From Alcaligenes parafaecalis (GTDB lineage: Bacteria > Pseudomonadota > Gammaproteobacteria > Burkholderiales > Burkholderiaceae_B), in assembly GCF_026344135.1 (NCBI RefSeq), contig NZ_JAPKNA010000004.1, positions 1 to 64,000 of the forward strand: DNA of 64,000 bases, in the 5' to 3' direction. The translations under genes were made by a program, and so were the position numbers. The notes beneath the pieces were generated by a model. It saw nothing but the letters and a program-made list of their open reading frames with translations, searched no databases and was not told the DNA's origin. This document shows, one piece after another, positions 32,461 to 41,680 of this stretch. How positions within the stretch are numbered: the first letter of the stretch is position 1; each line of letters begins with the position of its first letter.

Positions 32461-34238
32461 GGCAGCGGCACTCCCAGGCGCTTAATGGTTTCCATCAATG
32501 TGCGGTTCTCCGCATCTTTGCTCAAGCCTGCCCGGAATACCAAGAGGGCATCATCACGGCGGCCTTTCACCCACAAGACTTCACCCAGGTGAGCCGCCAC
32601 ATCGGCTTCAGGCAGACGTTCGTAAGAGCGCTGCAAATATTCCAGTGCCGCTTGCAAGTCACCAATACGGAACAGATACCAGCCTACGCTATCCAGAATA
32701 TAGGGATTGTCCGGCTCCAGCTCCATGGCGCGTTCCAGCAAGTCCTGCGCCTCATCCATGCGACGGTTCTGATCTGCGTAGGTATAGCCCAAGGCGTTAT
32801 ACGCGTTGGCATGATCCGGGCGCAACTCAATGACGCGACGCATCAAGGTTTCAAACTGATCGTGCTTGGCGCGCTGCTCGTACAGCATGGCCAGGTTGTA
32901 TTTGATCTCGGCGCTATCAGGCAACTCACGGTCGGCACGCTCCAGCACTTCCAACGCCTGATCCGTACGGCCGCTATCTTGATAGATAGAGGAATAGGTC
33001 AAGGCCACCACGACCTGCTCACTCATGTCGCGCGGGCGGGAGTTTTCCAGGGTACGACGCGCCTGGGGCAAGTTGCCCTGGCGGGCTTGCAAGACAGCTT
33101 TATGAATCTGAGCCTGAAAGCGCAAGGCTGGCTCTTCAATCAGATCCAACTGACGAATGGCCTCATTCATGTCACCTTGGGCTTCAGCAATCTGCACCAG
33201 GGACAAGCGGGCTTCAGAAATACTGGCCAAGGCCGTGCTGACGGCATCATTCAAAGACTGGCGGCGCTGCTGCTGAACGGCAATATATTGCTCCAGCAGT
33301 TGGCGGGCCTGATCAAACTCCTGGGCGCGAATATGAATTTCGGCCTGGGTATAGAGCAAATCAAAATCTTCAGGATTGGCTCGCTGCAAAGCGGTGACAA
33401 TGGCCTGGGCCTCGTCAAACTGCTGACGCTCCACCAAGCGATTGGCAAGCAGCAGTTGCAGTTTCCGGCTGTCCGGATTGGCTCGCACAAACGTACGCGC
33501 ACTTTGCAAGGCAGCCGAAGGATCAATCTTGATTCCGTATTCCAGCACACGTTGCGCTGCGGCTTCGGAATGCGGGTCCAGTTTCAGGGCTTCGCGCGCC
33601 TCACGGTCCGCCCGCGCCATGTCGCCAGCACTCCAGGCTGTATCGGCCAAGGCTAAACGGGCAATAGGCAATGAGCGCACCGGTTGCTGCAAAGCCTTGT
33701 CCAGCACTTCCAGCGCCAGACGGCGATCCACCATTTTGCTGACCATGCTCATGGCTTGCACTACGGCCTGCTCTTTATCCTGGGCGCGAGAGATACGCAG
33801 CCACAAGGCATCGGCCAAGCCTTCGGTCTGACCGCTGGAAGCTTCCAGGGCCAGAGCTGTCGCTTTAGCTTCGGGGTCATTGGGAGCGAGCAAAGCCCAC
33901 TCTTTGGCAGCTCGCAAGGCACGACCCAAGTCACGGTCGGCCATGGCGTATTGAAAGGCATTTTGAGCCAGACGAGGATCGCTGGTGTCACGCGCCAAGG
34001 ACAGGAAGGTCTGGCTGGCAACGTCGTATTCACCACGCGAAGCAGCCACTTCGGCAACCAGAATGCGATACAGAATGTCCGGGGTCAGGCCGACCAAAGG
34101 CAATTGCCCGCTGCGCAAACGGATCTTGTCAGCAGGCGGCTCCGCCTTGAGTATGGGAAGTGATGGTTGTGCTTGCACCGAAACCGCTGCAAGCAACGAC
34201 ATCAGGCCCAGCTTTAGTGCTAAGGTCAGAGCATTCAT
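32457..34238 (-). CDS. Periplasmic/secreted TPR-repeat protein
   Basis: A 592-residue protein with a signal peptide (LALKLGLMSLLAAVSVQAQ) and at least ten tetratricopeptide repeats over most of its length, the last ones with PDSAEIKYNLAMLYEQR, PDHANAYNALGYTYAD and PDNPYILDSVGWYLFRIGD. Such proteins are seen upstream of lolB in betaproteobacteria, pointing to an envelope role, possibly lipoprotein or peptidoglycan related. The start at 34238 precedes the signal peptide; a longer reading to 34352 invades mutM. The 86-bp gap to mutM must hold both divergent promoters. Confidence 0.85.
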   Translation of the reverse strand: MNALTLALKLGLMSLLAAVSVQAQPSLPILKAEPPADKIRLRSGQLPLVGLTPDILYRILVAEVAASRGEYDVASQTFLSLARDTSDPRLAQNAFQYAMADRDLGRALRAAKEWALLAPNDPEAKATALALEASSGQTEGLADALWLRISRAQDKEQAVVQAMSMVSKMVDRRLALEVLDKALQQPVRSLPIARLALADTAWSAGDMARADREAREALKLDPHSEAAAQRVLEYGIKIDPSAALQSARTFVRANPDSRKLQLLLANRLVERQQFDEAQAIVTALQRANPEDFDLLYTQAEIHIRAQEFDQARQLLEQYIAVQQQRRQSLNDAVSTALASISEARLSLVQIAEAQGDMNEAIRQLDLIEEPALRFQAQIHKAVLQARQGNLPQARRTLENSRPRDMSEQVVVALTYSSIYQDSGRTDQALEVLERADRELPDSAEIKYNLAMLYEQRAKHDQFETLMRRVIELRPDHANAYNALGYTYADQNRRMDEAQDLLERAMELEPDNPYILDSVGWYLFRIGDLQAALEYLQRSYERLPEADVAAHLGEVLWVKGRRDDALLVFRAGLSKDAENRTLMETIKRLGVPLP

Positions 34239-34324
34239 CCAGAAAAACCCGTGCCGTGATACGCGCGACAAAACGCCCGATGGCACAATAAAGGAATCAG
34301 ATTTGTTGATGGTATCACCCCCCC

Positions 34325-35152
34325 ATGCCTGAACTGCCAGAAGTTGAAACAACTCGTCGCGGAATTGCGACGCTTATCCAGGGAAAAATTGTCCGGCAAT
34401 TCCTGGTTCACGAGCCTCGTCTGCGCTGGCCCGTGCCTGCCTCTTTGCCGCAATGGATTGAAGGCCAGGCTGTCCAGAACTGCGCGCGTCGCGGCAAATA
34501 CTTGTTGTTGCATTTTGAACAAGGCGTCCAGATCATCCATTTGGGCATGTCCGGTTCCTTGCGTCGTGTGGCCCTGGATGAAGAGCGCCGCAAACATGAT
34601 CATGCGGAATGGATCTTTGATGAGGCCCGCTTCCTGCTGCACGACCCACGACGATTTGGTGCGATATTATGGCACGCCCATAGGGACGGCCCTCTGGAAA
34701 ACCACCCGTTGCTACGTACTTTAGGTGTCGAACCTTTTGACCCTTTGTTTACGCCTGAACATCTGCACCGGCATTTGCAAGGACGACGTGTGGCCATCAA
34801 ACAAGCTCTGCTGGGCGGCAAGATTGTGGTGGGCGTGGGCAATATCTACGCCTCTGAATCCCTGTTTCTGGCCGGTATCCACCCGGAACTGCCTGCTGGC
34901 GAAGTCTCTTTGCACCGTTGCGAGAAGCTGCATGCGGCTGTCTTGAGCACCTTGCAATCCGCTTTGGACTCCGGCGGCAGCACCTTGCGCGACTACGTCA
35001 ACGCCAGCGGCGAACCGGGCGCCTACTTCGATATTTATGCCAATGTCTATGAGCGTGTCGGCAAACCCTGCCCACGCTGCCAGCAGCCTATCAAACGGAT
35101 AGTCCAAGGCCAACGCGCGACCTATTACTGCTCGCGCTGCCAGCGCCGCTAA
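34325..35152 (+). CDS. mutM: Formamidopyrimidine-DNA glycosylase
   Basis: Excises 8-oxoguanine and formamidopyrimidines and cleaves the abasic site. The 275-residue protein begins with MPELPEVET, whose Pro2 is the catalytic nucleophile and Glu3 the helper, has the H2TH segment (VGVGNIYASESLF) and ends in a CPRC-x15-CSRC zinc finger. The usual length. A weak ribosome site precedes it. Confidence 0.96.
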   Translation: MPELPEVETTRRGIATLIQGKIVRQFLVHEPRLRWPVPASLPQWIEGQAVQNCARRGKYLLLHFEQGVQIIHLGMSGSLRRVALDEERRKHDHAEWIFDEARFLLHDPRRFGAILWHAHRDGPLENHPLLRTLGVEPFDPLFTPEHLHRHLQGRRVAIKQALLGGKIVVGVGNIYASESLFLAGIHPELPAGEVSLHRCEKLHAAVLSTLQSALDSGGSTLRDYVNASGEPGAYFDIYANVYERVGKPCPRCQQPIKRIVQGQRATYYCSRCQRR

Positions 35153-35173
35153 GTCCCCCTTCTCTCTCTATAT

Positions 35174-35206
35174 AGCGCCTGATGCCAAATACGGCAGGCA
35201 GGCGCT
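35174..35206 (+). terminator. Possible terminator after mutM
   Basis: AGCGCCTG / CAGGCGCT flank an inner GCC / GGC stem, giving an imperfect hairpin 21 bp past the mutM stop. There is a later T-rich stretch but no clean U-tract, so this is tentative. Confidence 0.4.
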
Positions 35207-35314
35207 CGTCTGCATTTTTCAATTGTCCCTACCCTATTCAGGTATTCACCTATATCTAACTGATTCGCCATAAACTAATCTGACACCATCCCTATCGACT
35301 GTGGAGTCATTTTC

Positions 35315-36271
35315 ATGAGCAAGTCCTTCGCCTCGCATAACGACCTGGAAGACAAAGTCGTTGCCTTTGAAAAACTGTCCGACAACGCCTACGCCTATAC
35401 GGCTGAAGGTGATCCGAATACGGGCATCATCATCGGTGACGAGGCCATTATGGTGATCGACACCCAGGCCACGCCTGTCATGGCCGAAGACGTGATTCGC
35501 CGCATCCGCGAAGTCAGCGACAAACCCATCAAATATGTCTTGCTGTCGCACTACCACGCCGTACGTGTGCTGGGTGCCTCGGCCTACGATGCCCAGGAAA
35601 TCCTGGCCAGCCGAGATACCTACGACCTGATCGTGGAACGTGGCGAGCAAGACAAGGCCAGCGAAATTGGCCGCTTCCCCCGCCTGTTCCGCAACGCCGA
35701 ATCCATTCCTCCCGGCCTGACCTGGCCCACCATGACCTTTGAAGGTCACATGACGGTAGACCTGGGCAATCTGGAAGTGCACCTGATGCAAGTGGGCCGT
35801 GGCCACACCAAGGGCGACACCATTGCCTGGTTGCCCAAACAAAAAATTCTGTTTGCCGGTGACCTGGTTGAATACCAATCCACCCCATACGCAGGCGACT
35901 GCTACTTCCGCGAATGGCCCCGCACACTGGACCGCCTGGGCGACTTCAAAGCCGAACAAATGGTGCCTGGCCGTGGCCCTGCCCTGAAGAACGCCACCGA
36001 AGTGCGCCAAGCCCTGGCTGGCACACGCGCGTTTTTGACAGACCTGTACTCCAGCGTGCAGCAAGGCGCAGCCGCCGGTAACGATCTGAAGACCATTTAC
36101 CGCGAAACCTACGATTTCATGAAGCCTCGCTACGCAGACTGGGTCATTTTTGATCACTGCATGCCCTTTGACGTGTCCCGTGCCTACGACGAAGTGAACG
36201 GCCACGAAGACCCACGCATCTGGACCGCCGAGCGCGATCTGGAAATGTGGAAACAGCTCGAAGGCCAGTAA
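35315..36271 (+). CDS. MBL-fold metallo-hydrolase-like protein in the homogentisate operon
   Basis: A 318-residue protein of the metallo-beta-lactamase fold. It has the strand-turn NTGIIIGDEAIMVIDTQ, then SHYHAVRVLG (His79, His81), VGRGHTKGDTIAW and FAGDLVEYQ. In the usual HxHxDH motif the Asp and last His are replaced (HYHAVR), so one metal site is probably lost or altered; the later His and Asp remain. It is the first gene of the operon with an FAD monooxygenase, hmgA and fahA; the ATG has TGTGGAG upstream. It could act on a thioester or lactone of the pathway; the sequence does not say. Confidence 0.8.
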   Translation: MSKSFASHNDLEDKVVAFEKLSDNAYAYTAEGDPNTGIIIGDEAIMVIDTQATPVMAEDVIRRIREVSDKPIKYVLLSHYHAVRVLGASAYDAQEILASRDTYDLIVERGEQDKASEIGRFPRLFRNAESIPPGLTWPTMTFEGHMTVDLGNLEVHLMQVGRGHTKGDTIAWLPKQKILFAGDLVEYQSTPYAGDCYFREWPRTLDRLGDFKAEQMVPGRGPALKNATEVRQALAGTRAFLTDLYSSVQQGAAAGNDLKTIYRETYDFMKPRYADWVIFDHCMPFDVSRAYDEVNGHEDPRIWTAERDLEMWKQLEGQ

Positions 36272-36295
36272 GACGCAAGACCAGGGAGAAAGAAA

Positions 36296-37969
36296 ATGGG
36301 AGACATTAATTACCAGACCCTGGAGCTGACGCAAGCGCCTCCACCGGCCAGCCATACCCGCCACCCTGTTGTGGTAGTGGGTGCGGGCCCGGTGGGGCTG
36401 ACCATGGCCCTGGACCTGGCGGCCAAAGGCCACCGGGTCGTAGTCCTGGACGATGACACCAGTCTGTCCAAAGGATCGCGGGCCATTTGCTTTGCCAAAC
36501 GCACTCTGGATATCTGGGACCGATTAGGCGTGGGCTCACGCATGATGGACAAAGGAGTGTCCTGGAATGTGGGCAAGGTTTTTTTCCGCAACCAGGAAGT
36601 CTGGAGCTTTAATCTGCGGCCCGAAGAAGGCCACCAGCGCCCCGCCTTTATCAATTTGCAGCAGTACTACTGCGAAGGCTATCTGTACGAAGCCGTCTGC
36701 GCCCAGCCCCTGATCGAGCTGCGTTCCGGCCATAAAGTGCTGAACGTGGTGAATCAGAAAGAAGGCGTGCATCTGGATGTAGAAACCCAGCAAGGCAATT
36801 ACACACTGGAAGCCGAATGGCTGCTGGCCTGCGACGGCTCGCGCTCGGCCATTCGCCGTGCTTTGGGCGAGAGCAGCAGCGGACGCGTGTTCAAAGACCG
36901 TTTTCTGATTGCAGACGTACGCATGCAGGCCGACTTCCCCGCCGAGCGCTGGTTCTGGTTTGACCCGCCTTTCCATCCCAATCAATCTGTTCTGCTGCAC
37001 AGCCAGCCGGACAATGTCTGGCGTATCGACTTCCAATTGGGCTGGGATGCCGACCCGGTTGACGCCGTCAAACCAGAAAACGTGCTGCCCCGCATTCGCG
37101 CCCTTCTGGGTGCCGACGCCCCCTTTGAGCTGGAATGGGTCAGCATTTACACCTTTGCCTGCGAGCGCATGGAGCGCTTCCGCCATGGCCGTATTCTATT
37201 CGCCGGTGATTCGGCCCACCGTGTATCGCCTTTTGGCGCACGCGGTGCCAACAGCGGCATCCAGGACGCCGACAATCTGGCCTGGAAGCTGAATCTGGTT
37301 CTGAATGCCCAGGCTCCCGACAGCCTGCTGGACAGCTACAGCCATGAACGTGAATTGGCCGCGGACGAGAATATTCGCCACTCCAGCCGTTCGACCGACT
37401 TCATCACCCCCAAAAGCGAAATTAGCCGCCTGTTCCGTGATGCCGCCCTGATTCTGGCTCGCCGCCACGCCTTTGCCCGTGTGCTGGTCAATAGCGGTCG
37501 CCTGTCTTTGCCTAGCGCCTACCCGGACAGCCCCTTGAATACGGCTGACGAACACAAATTTGCTCCTAATTCCACGCCACTGGGTGCGTGCGTGCCCGAC
37601 GCGCCTATCGAACAAAACGGTCAGGACGGCTGGTGGCTGGGTCAACTAGGCACCGGTTTTACGCTGCTGGAATTTGGTGAAAGCCAAGTCAGCCATCCCG
37701 AAGCCGTGGATGAGCTGGTCGCCCAGGGCTTGTTAAGCCGCGTGCGCGTCTGGCCTATTGGCACTAGTCCCGAACAAGCCCAAGGTGGCCTGATCGACAG
37801 CCAGGATATGCTGCGCCAGCGTTACGACGCCCAGCCCGGCACCTGCTATCTGATTCGCCCCGACCAACATCTGTGCGCCCGTTGGCGTCATCTGGATGGT
37901 CATGCTGTCCAGGCTGCCGTACACAAAGCCTGTGGCCATTTCCTGGAGAGTGCTTCATGCCTACACTGA
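36296..37969 (+). CDS. FAD-dependent aromatic ring monooxygenase (group A flavoprotein)
   Basis: A 557-residue flavoprotein hydroxylase. The N-terminal dinucleotide motif GAGPVG is at 29-34, the DG motif is CDGSRSAIRR, and the GD motif FAGDSAHRVSPFGARGANSGIQD (about 301-323) binds FAD ribose and pyrophosphate. A thioredoxin-like C-terminal domain follows, as in MhpA-type enzymes. Its place directly before hmgA suggests that it forms homogentisate or a similar dihydroxylated phenylacetate from a monohydroxylated one; that is inference. It starts 24 bp after the MBL gene and its stop overlaps the next gene by 13 bp. Confidence 0.85.
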   Translation: MGDINYQTLELTQAPPPASHTRHPVVVVGAGPVGLTMALDLAAKGHRVVVLDDDTSLSKGSRAICFAKRTLDIWDRLGVGSRMMDKGVSWNVGKVFFRNQEVWSFNLRPEEGHQRPAFINLQQYYCEGYLYEAVCAQPLIELRSGHKVLNVVNQKEGVHLDVETQQGNYTLEAEWLLACDGSRSAIRRALGESSSGRVFKDRFLIADVRMQADFPAERWFWFDPPFHPNQSVLLHSQPDNVWRIDFQLGWDADPVDAVKPENVLPRIRALLGADAPFELEWVSIYTFACERMERFRHGRILFAGDSAHRVSPFGARGANSGIQDADNLAWKLNLVLNAQAPDSLLDSYSHERELAADENIRHSSRSTDFITPKSEISRLFRDAALILARRHAFARVLVNSGRLSLPSAYPDSPLNTADEHKFAPNSTPLGACVPDAPIEQNGQDGWWLGQLGTGFTLLEFGESQVSHPEAVDELVAQGLLSRVRVWPIGTSPEQAQGGLIDSQDMLRQRYDAQPGTCYLIRPDQHLCARWRHLDGHAVQAAVHKACGHFLESASCLH

Positions 37970-38166
37970 ATACCGATACCCCCCTGGAACGGGCTGATGA
38001 TTTCTACCAAATGTTGATTGACGCCCACCAAGGCCTGAGCACAGCACAAAGCCATGCCATGAATGCTGCTTTGGTGCTCTTGCTGTGCAATCATGTCGGC
38101 TCGCTGGATGTGATCAAGCAAGCCTTGGACGCCGCCCGCCAGACCTGCCTGGAGCAGGCTGCCTGA
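37957..38166 (+). CDS. Small DUF2783-like protein
   Basis: A 69-residue acidic/hydrophobic protein with ERADDFYQMLIDAHQGLS followed by NAALVLLLCNHVG, matching my memory of the DUF2783 family that accompanies aromatic-degradation monooxygenases. No signal peptide or membrane segment. The start ATG at 37957 lies inside the end of the monooxygenase gene, and a GGAG at 37945-37948 precedes it, so translation is probably coupled. Function unknown; a helper subunit of the monooxygenase is possible. Confidence 0.7.
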   Translation: MPTLNTDTPLERADDFYQMLIDAHQGLSTAQSHAMNAALVLLLCNHVGSLDVIKQALDAARQTCLEQAA

Positions 38167-38181
38167 ATCTGGAGACCCACG

Positions 38182-39486
38182 ATGAGCTCTTTGAATTATC
38201 AGATTGGTTTTGGTAACGCCTTTGCCACCGAGGCCCTGCCCGGTGCACTGCCGATTGGACGCAATTCGCCGCAACGCTGCCCCTACGGCCTGTATGCAGA
38301 GCAGTTGTCCGGCACGGCCTTTACCGCGCCACGCGCCGAGAATCGCCGCTCCTGGCTGTACCGCATTCGTCCCAGCGCCAAACAAGGTGCGTTTACGGCT
38401 TTTGAAGGTGCTCCTCACTGGAATGAAGATTTCGGCCAGGGCCCAGCCAATCCCAATCGTTTGCGCTGGAGCCCCTTGAACCACCCCAGCACCCCCACAG
38501 ATTTTCTGGCTGGGGTGCACACCTGGGCAGGCAATGGCAGCAGTGATTCGCAAAGCGGTATTGCCATCCATCTGTACGCCATCAACCAGTCCATGGGACG
38601 GCGCGTGTTCTACAACGCCGATGCCGAAATGCTGTTCGTTCCCGACCACGGCCGCCTGCGTCTGGTCAGTGAACTGGGCATCATGGAGATCGAGCCTTGC
38701 GAGATTGCTGTCATGCCGCGCGGTGTGCGCTTCAAGGTCGAGTTGCTGGACGATACCGCTCGTGGCTATCTGCTGGAAAACTTCGGTGCTCCCCTGCGTT
38801 TGCCTGAACTGGGTCCCATCGGCTCCAACGGTCTGGCCAATGCTCGCGACTTTAAAACCCCGGTTGCCTGGTACGAAGATGTCAGCGAACCTCACGAGCT
38901 GATCACCAAATTCACGGGTGGCTTCTGGGTCGCCCAACTGACGCACTCGCCACTGGACGTTGTGGCCTGGCACGGCACGCACGCACCGTACAAATATGAT
39001 TTGCGCGACTTCAATGTGATTGGCTCGATCAGCTACGATCACCCCGATCCATGCATTTTCAGCGTGCTGACTTCGCCATCCGACACCCCCGGCACCGCCA
39101 ATCTGGACTTTGCGATTTTCCCGCCTCGCATTCTGGCTATGGAAAACACCTTCCGTCCACCGTGGTTCCACCGTAACTACGCCAGCGAGTTCATGGGCCT
39201 GATCCAGGGCGTGTACGATGCCAAGGCCGACGGTTTTGCTCCTGGCGGCTCCAGCCTGCACAATTGCATGAGCCCGCACGGCCCCGATGCCAGCACCTTT
39301 GACAAGGCCAGCAGTGCGGATCTGAGCAAGGCAGACTATCTGCGCGGTACGATGGCCTTTATGTTCGAGACCCGCAAAGTCATCCGCCCCTCGCCACAAG
39401 CCTTGCAAAGCAGCAGCCTGCAGGCCAATTACGATGCCGTCTGGGACGGATTGGAAAAACACTTCTCTACGGAACAAAAGGCATGA
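38182..39486 (+). CDS. hmgA: Homogentisate 1,2-dioxygenase
   Basis: Opens the ring of homogentisate to 4-maleylacetoacetate with Fe(II) and O2. The 434-residue protein has the conserved N-terminal QIGFGNAFATEALPGALP, the iron-site stretch PPWFHRNYASEFMG (His and Glu) and, later, LHNCMSPHGPD (His). Typical length (about 430-445). It begins 15 bp after the small protein and overlaps fahA by 4 bp (ATGA). Confidence 0.97.
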   Translation: MSSLNYQIGFGNAFATEALPGALPIGRNSPQRCPYGLYAEQLSGTAFTAPRAENRRSWLYRIRPSAKQGAFTAFEGAPHWNEDFGQGPANPNRLRWSPLNHPSTPTDFLAGVHTWAGNGSSDSQSGIAIHLYAINQSMGRRVFYNADAEMLFVPDHGRLRLVSELGIMEIEPCEIAVMPRGVRFKVELLDDTARGYLLENFGAPLRLPELGPIGSNGLANARDFKTPVAWYEDVSEPHELITKFTGGFWVAQLTHSPLDVVAWHGTHAPYKYDLRDFNVIGSISYDHPDPCIFSVLTSPSDTPGTANLDFAIFPPRILAMENTFRPPWFHRNYASEFMGLIQGVYDAKADGFAPGGSSLHNCMSPHGPDASTFDKASSADLSKADYLRGTMAFMFETRKVIRPSPQALQSSSLQANYDAVWDGLEKHFSTEQKA

Positions 39487-40808
39487 CCCGTATTTATCTG
39501 AATGACACACACGACCCCAAGCTGCAAAGCTGGGTGCCCGGCGCGAACGAAACCGATAACGGTTTCCCCATCCAGAATCTGCCCTTTGCCGTGGCCCGTC
39601 GCCGTGACAATCAGGAGGACTTCCGCGTCATGGTGGCCATTGGCCCTTACGCGCTGGACCTGGGCCTGCTGGCCTGCGATACCCCCTGGAAAGGCAAGGC
39701 GGCTGAAGCCTTGGCCGCTTGCGTCAAACCGGCTTTGAATCCCTTGATGGCATTGGGGCAGGAACACTGGAGCGCCTTGCGTGCAGCGCTGTCTCACGAT
39801 CTGCGCGAAGGCTCGTCCGCCGAATCGCGCCTGCGTCCCATGCTGATCGACCGCAGCAAGCTGGAGTACGCCCTGCCCGCGCAGATTGGCGACTACACCG
39901 ACTTCTACATTTCCGTGCACCACGCCACGGCCATCGGCAAGCAATTCCGCCCGGATGCCCCGCTGCTGCCCAATTACAAATGGGTGCCCATCGGCTACCA
40001 CGGCCGTGCGTCCAGCATTGGAGTCTCTGGTCAGCAATTCCCGCGTCCAATTGGGCAAACTCGTCCACCTGAAGGTCAGGAAACGCCGAATTTCGGCCCT
40101 TGCCAGCGCCTGGACTTCGAGCTGGAAATGGGCATTCTGATCGGCAAGGGAAACGAGGCGGGTCGCCGTATCCCTATCGGTGAAGCCAACGAGCACGTTT
40201 TCGGTCTGTGCCTGTTCAACGATTGGTCGGCGCGCGATCTGCAAGCTTGGGAATACCAGCCTCTGGGTCCATTCCTGGCCAAGAACTTTGCATCTACCAT
40301 CTCTCCCTGGGTAGTCACGCTGGAAGCTCTGGCCCCCTTCCGTCGCCCCTTCAGCCGCCCCGAGTCTGACCCACAGCCTTTGCCCTATCTGCAAGATCAG
40401 GCGAATCAGGACGGCGGTGTTCTGGACGTGGAGCTGGAGGTGTATCTGAGCACCGAGCAGTCCCGTCAGCAAAAGAAAGACCCCGCTCTGCTGTCGCGCA
40501 GCAACTTCAAGGAAGCCTACTGGACTGTGGCCCAACTGGTGGCGCACCACAGCGTCAACGGCTGCAATCTGCAAACCGGCGACCTGCTGGGTACCGGCAC
40601 CTTGTCCGGCCCGGCCAAGGGGCAGGAAGGCTCTTTGCTGGAGATGAACCAGGGCGGCAAGAACCCCATTGATCTGCCTTGGGGTGAACAGCGCAAATTC
40701 CTGGAAGATCAGGACGAGATCATTTTGAAGGGCCAGTGCCGTCAAGATGGCTATCCCACGCTGTCTTTTGGCGAATGTGCCGGTCGTGTGTTGCCTGCCG
40801 TTCTTTAA
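39483..40808 (+). CDS. fahA: Fumarylacetoacetase
   Basis: Cleaves fumarylacetoacetate to fumarate and acetoacetate. The 441-residue protein has the conserved DYTDFYISVHHATAIG (catalytic His and metal Asp), ELEMGILIGKGNE and LFNDWSARDLQAWEYQPLGPF segments. Overlaps hmgA by 4 bp. No maleylacetoacetate isomerase gene (maiA) follows, so that step must be encoded elsewhere or be non-enzymatic. Confidence 0.97.
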   Translation: MTRIYLNDTHDPKLQSWVPGANETDNGFPIQNLPFAVARRRDNQEDFRVMVAIGPYALDLGLLACDTPWKGKAAEALAACVKPALNPLMALGQEHWSALRAALSHDLREGSSAESRLRPMLIDRSKLEYALPAQIGDYTDFYISVHHATAIGKQFRPDAPLLPNYKWVPIGYHGRASSIGVSGQQFPRPIGQTRPPEGQETPNFGPCQRLDFELEMGILIGKGNEAGRRIPIGEANEHVFGLCLFNDWSARDLQAWEYQPLGPFLAKNFASTISPWVVTLEALAPFRRPFSRPESDPQPLPYLQDQANQDGGVLDVELEVYLSTEQSRQQKKDPALLSRSNFKEAYWTVAQLVAHHSVNGCNLQTGDLLGTGTLSGPAKGQEGSLLEMNQGGKNPIDLPWGEQRKFLEDQDEIILKGQCRQDGYPTLSFGECAGRVLPAVL

Positions 40809-40857
40809 GCTCAGGCCCGCGAGGGTCTGATTGGCAAGATACGCTTGCTTGTAAACG

Positions 40858-40894
40858 ACACCCCGAAACCGCTCTCTGGCTTCGGGGTGTTTTT
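40858..40894 (+). terminator. Terminator of the homogentisate operon
   Basis: ACACCCCGAA / TTCGGGGTGT is a perfect 10-bp stem followed by TTTTT on the plus strand, 50 bp past the fahA stop. Confidence 0.9.
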
Positions 40895-40930
40895 ACATAA
40901 AACCTATCGCAGTGGGGCTCGTAAAAACAG

Positions 40931-40955
40931 AAAAGGGGACTTGAAGTCCCCTTTT
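40931..40955 (-). terminator. Terminator of the PAP2 gene
   Basis: AAAAGGGGACT / AGTCCCCTTTT, a perfect 11-bp stem with a 3-nt loop, giving a T-run on the minus strand. It lies 18 bp past the PAP2 stop and just beyond the terminator of the convergent operon. Confidence 0.9.
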
Positions 40956-40972
40956 CCAGATTCAGAGAGCCG

Positions 40973-41659
40973 CTAGGCGGGCAATTGCTTGTGTCTGGCC
41001 CAAGACCACAAGATATAAAACAGTACGCAGCCATACAGCCCCAGGACAGCGCCAGACGCCAGGACTTGGCTAAGAAAATGGTAGCCCTGCATGATGCGCA
41101 AAAAGCCGAATAGCAAGCCTGCGCTGATACCCAGCACAAAGCCCCAGGCCGCCAATTTGCGGCAGCCGATCAGGACACCCACAAAAAACAGTGACAAGAG
41201 CACAAAGCCGGATGCGGCATGGGCACTGGGCAAAGCATTGCCCGCTTCAGCCCAGGAGTGCGCCCAAAAGTAGGTGGGCATGGACTCTGTGCCACCGAAC
41301 ATGGCCAGATTAAAAGGTCGTGGCATGGCAGTGAGATGTTTCAACACGCCAATCAACAAAGGGCCGCTGCCCATGAAGAAGGCCGCCCCCGCCCAGGCCA
41401 GTTGGCGGCGAGAGCCCCTGGTTTGCCGCCAGGCCACTATCGTCCAGATAACAGCGCCGCCAAAAGGAACGAACCAGACCAGCTTGCGTCCGAACAAATC
41501 GACAAAAGGCTGCAAACGCCAGGGGAAGTCCTGAGCCTGAGGGTCGTAGAAATAAGCGCTGAGTGACAGGTCCGTTGCCGAACCCAGCGTCACCGACGCG
41601 ACTATTCCCAAAACAATAAACAAGACGGCACTACCAAGGATATAAGGGCGAAAAAACAT
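40973..41659 (-). CDS. PAP2-family membrane phosphatase
   Basis: A 228-residue protein with about six membrane segments. The phosphatase motifs are KHLTAMPRP (KxxxxxxRP), PSAHA (PSGH type) and RIMQGYHFLSQV in place of SRxxxxxHxxxD: the His is present but the Asp is Gln. Such proteins dephosphorylate undecaprenyl pyrophosphate, lipid A or phosphatidate. Substrate not assigned; the glycan locus nearby makes a lipid carrier substrate conceivable. Confidence 0.82.
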   Translation of the reverse strand: MFFRPYILGSAVLFIVLGIVASVTLGSATDLSLSAYFYDPQAQDFPWRLQPFVDLFGRKLVWFVPFGGAVIWTIVAWRQTRGSRRQLAWAGAAFFMGSGPLLIGVLKHLTAMPRPFNLAMFGGTESMPTYFWAHSWAEAGNALPSAHAASGFVLLSLFFVGVLIGCRKLAAWGFVLGISAGLLFGFLRIMQGYHFLSQVLASGAVLGLYGCVLFYILWSWARHKQLPA

Positions 41660-41680
41660 CTAAATACCAGATAACTTCAA

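Noticed and set aside
35246..36433. 395-codon minus-strand frame opposite the MBL gene and the monooxygenase start
   Set aside because: It spans two genes on the other strand, shows no family features, and its length follows from codon bias of the sense genes.
37900..39510. 536-codon minus-strand frame opposite hmgA
   Set aside because: hmgA is certain on the plus strand; the antisense protein has no motif, start signal or operon logic.
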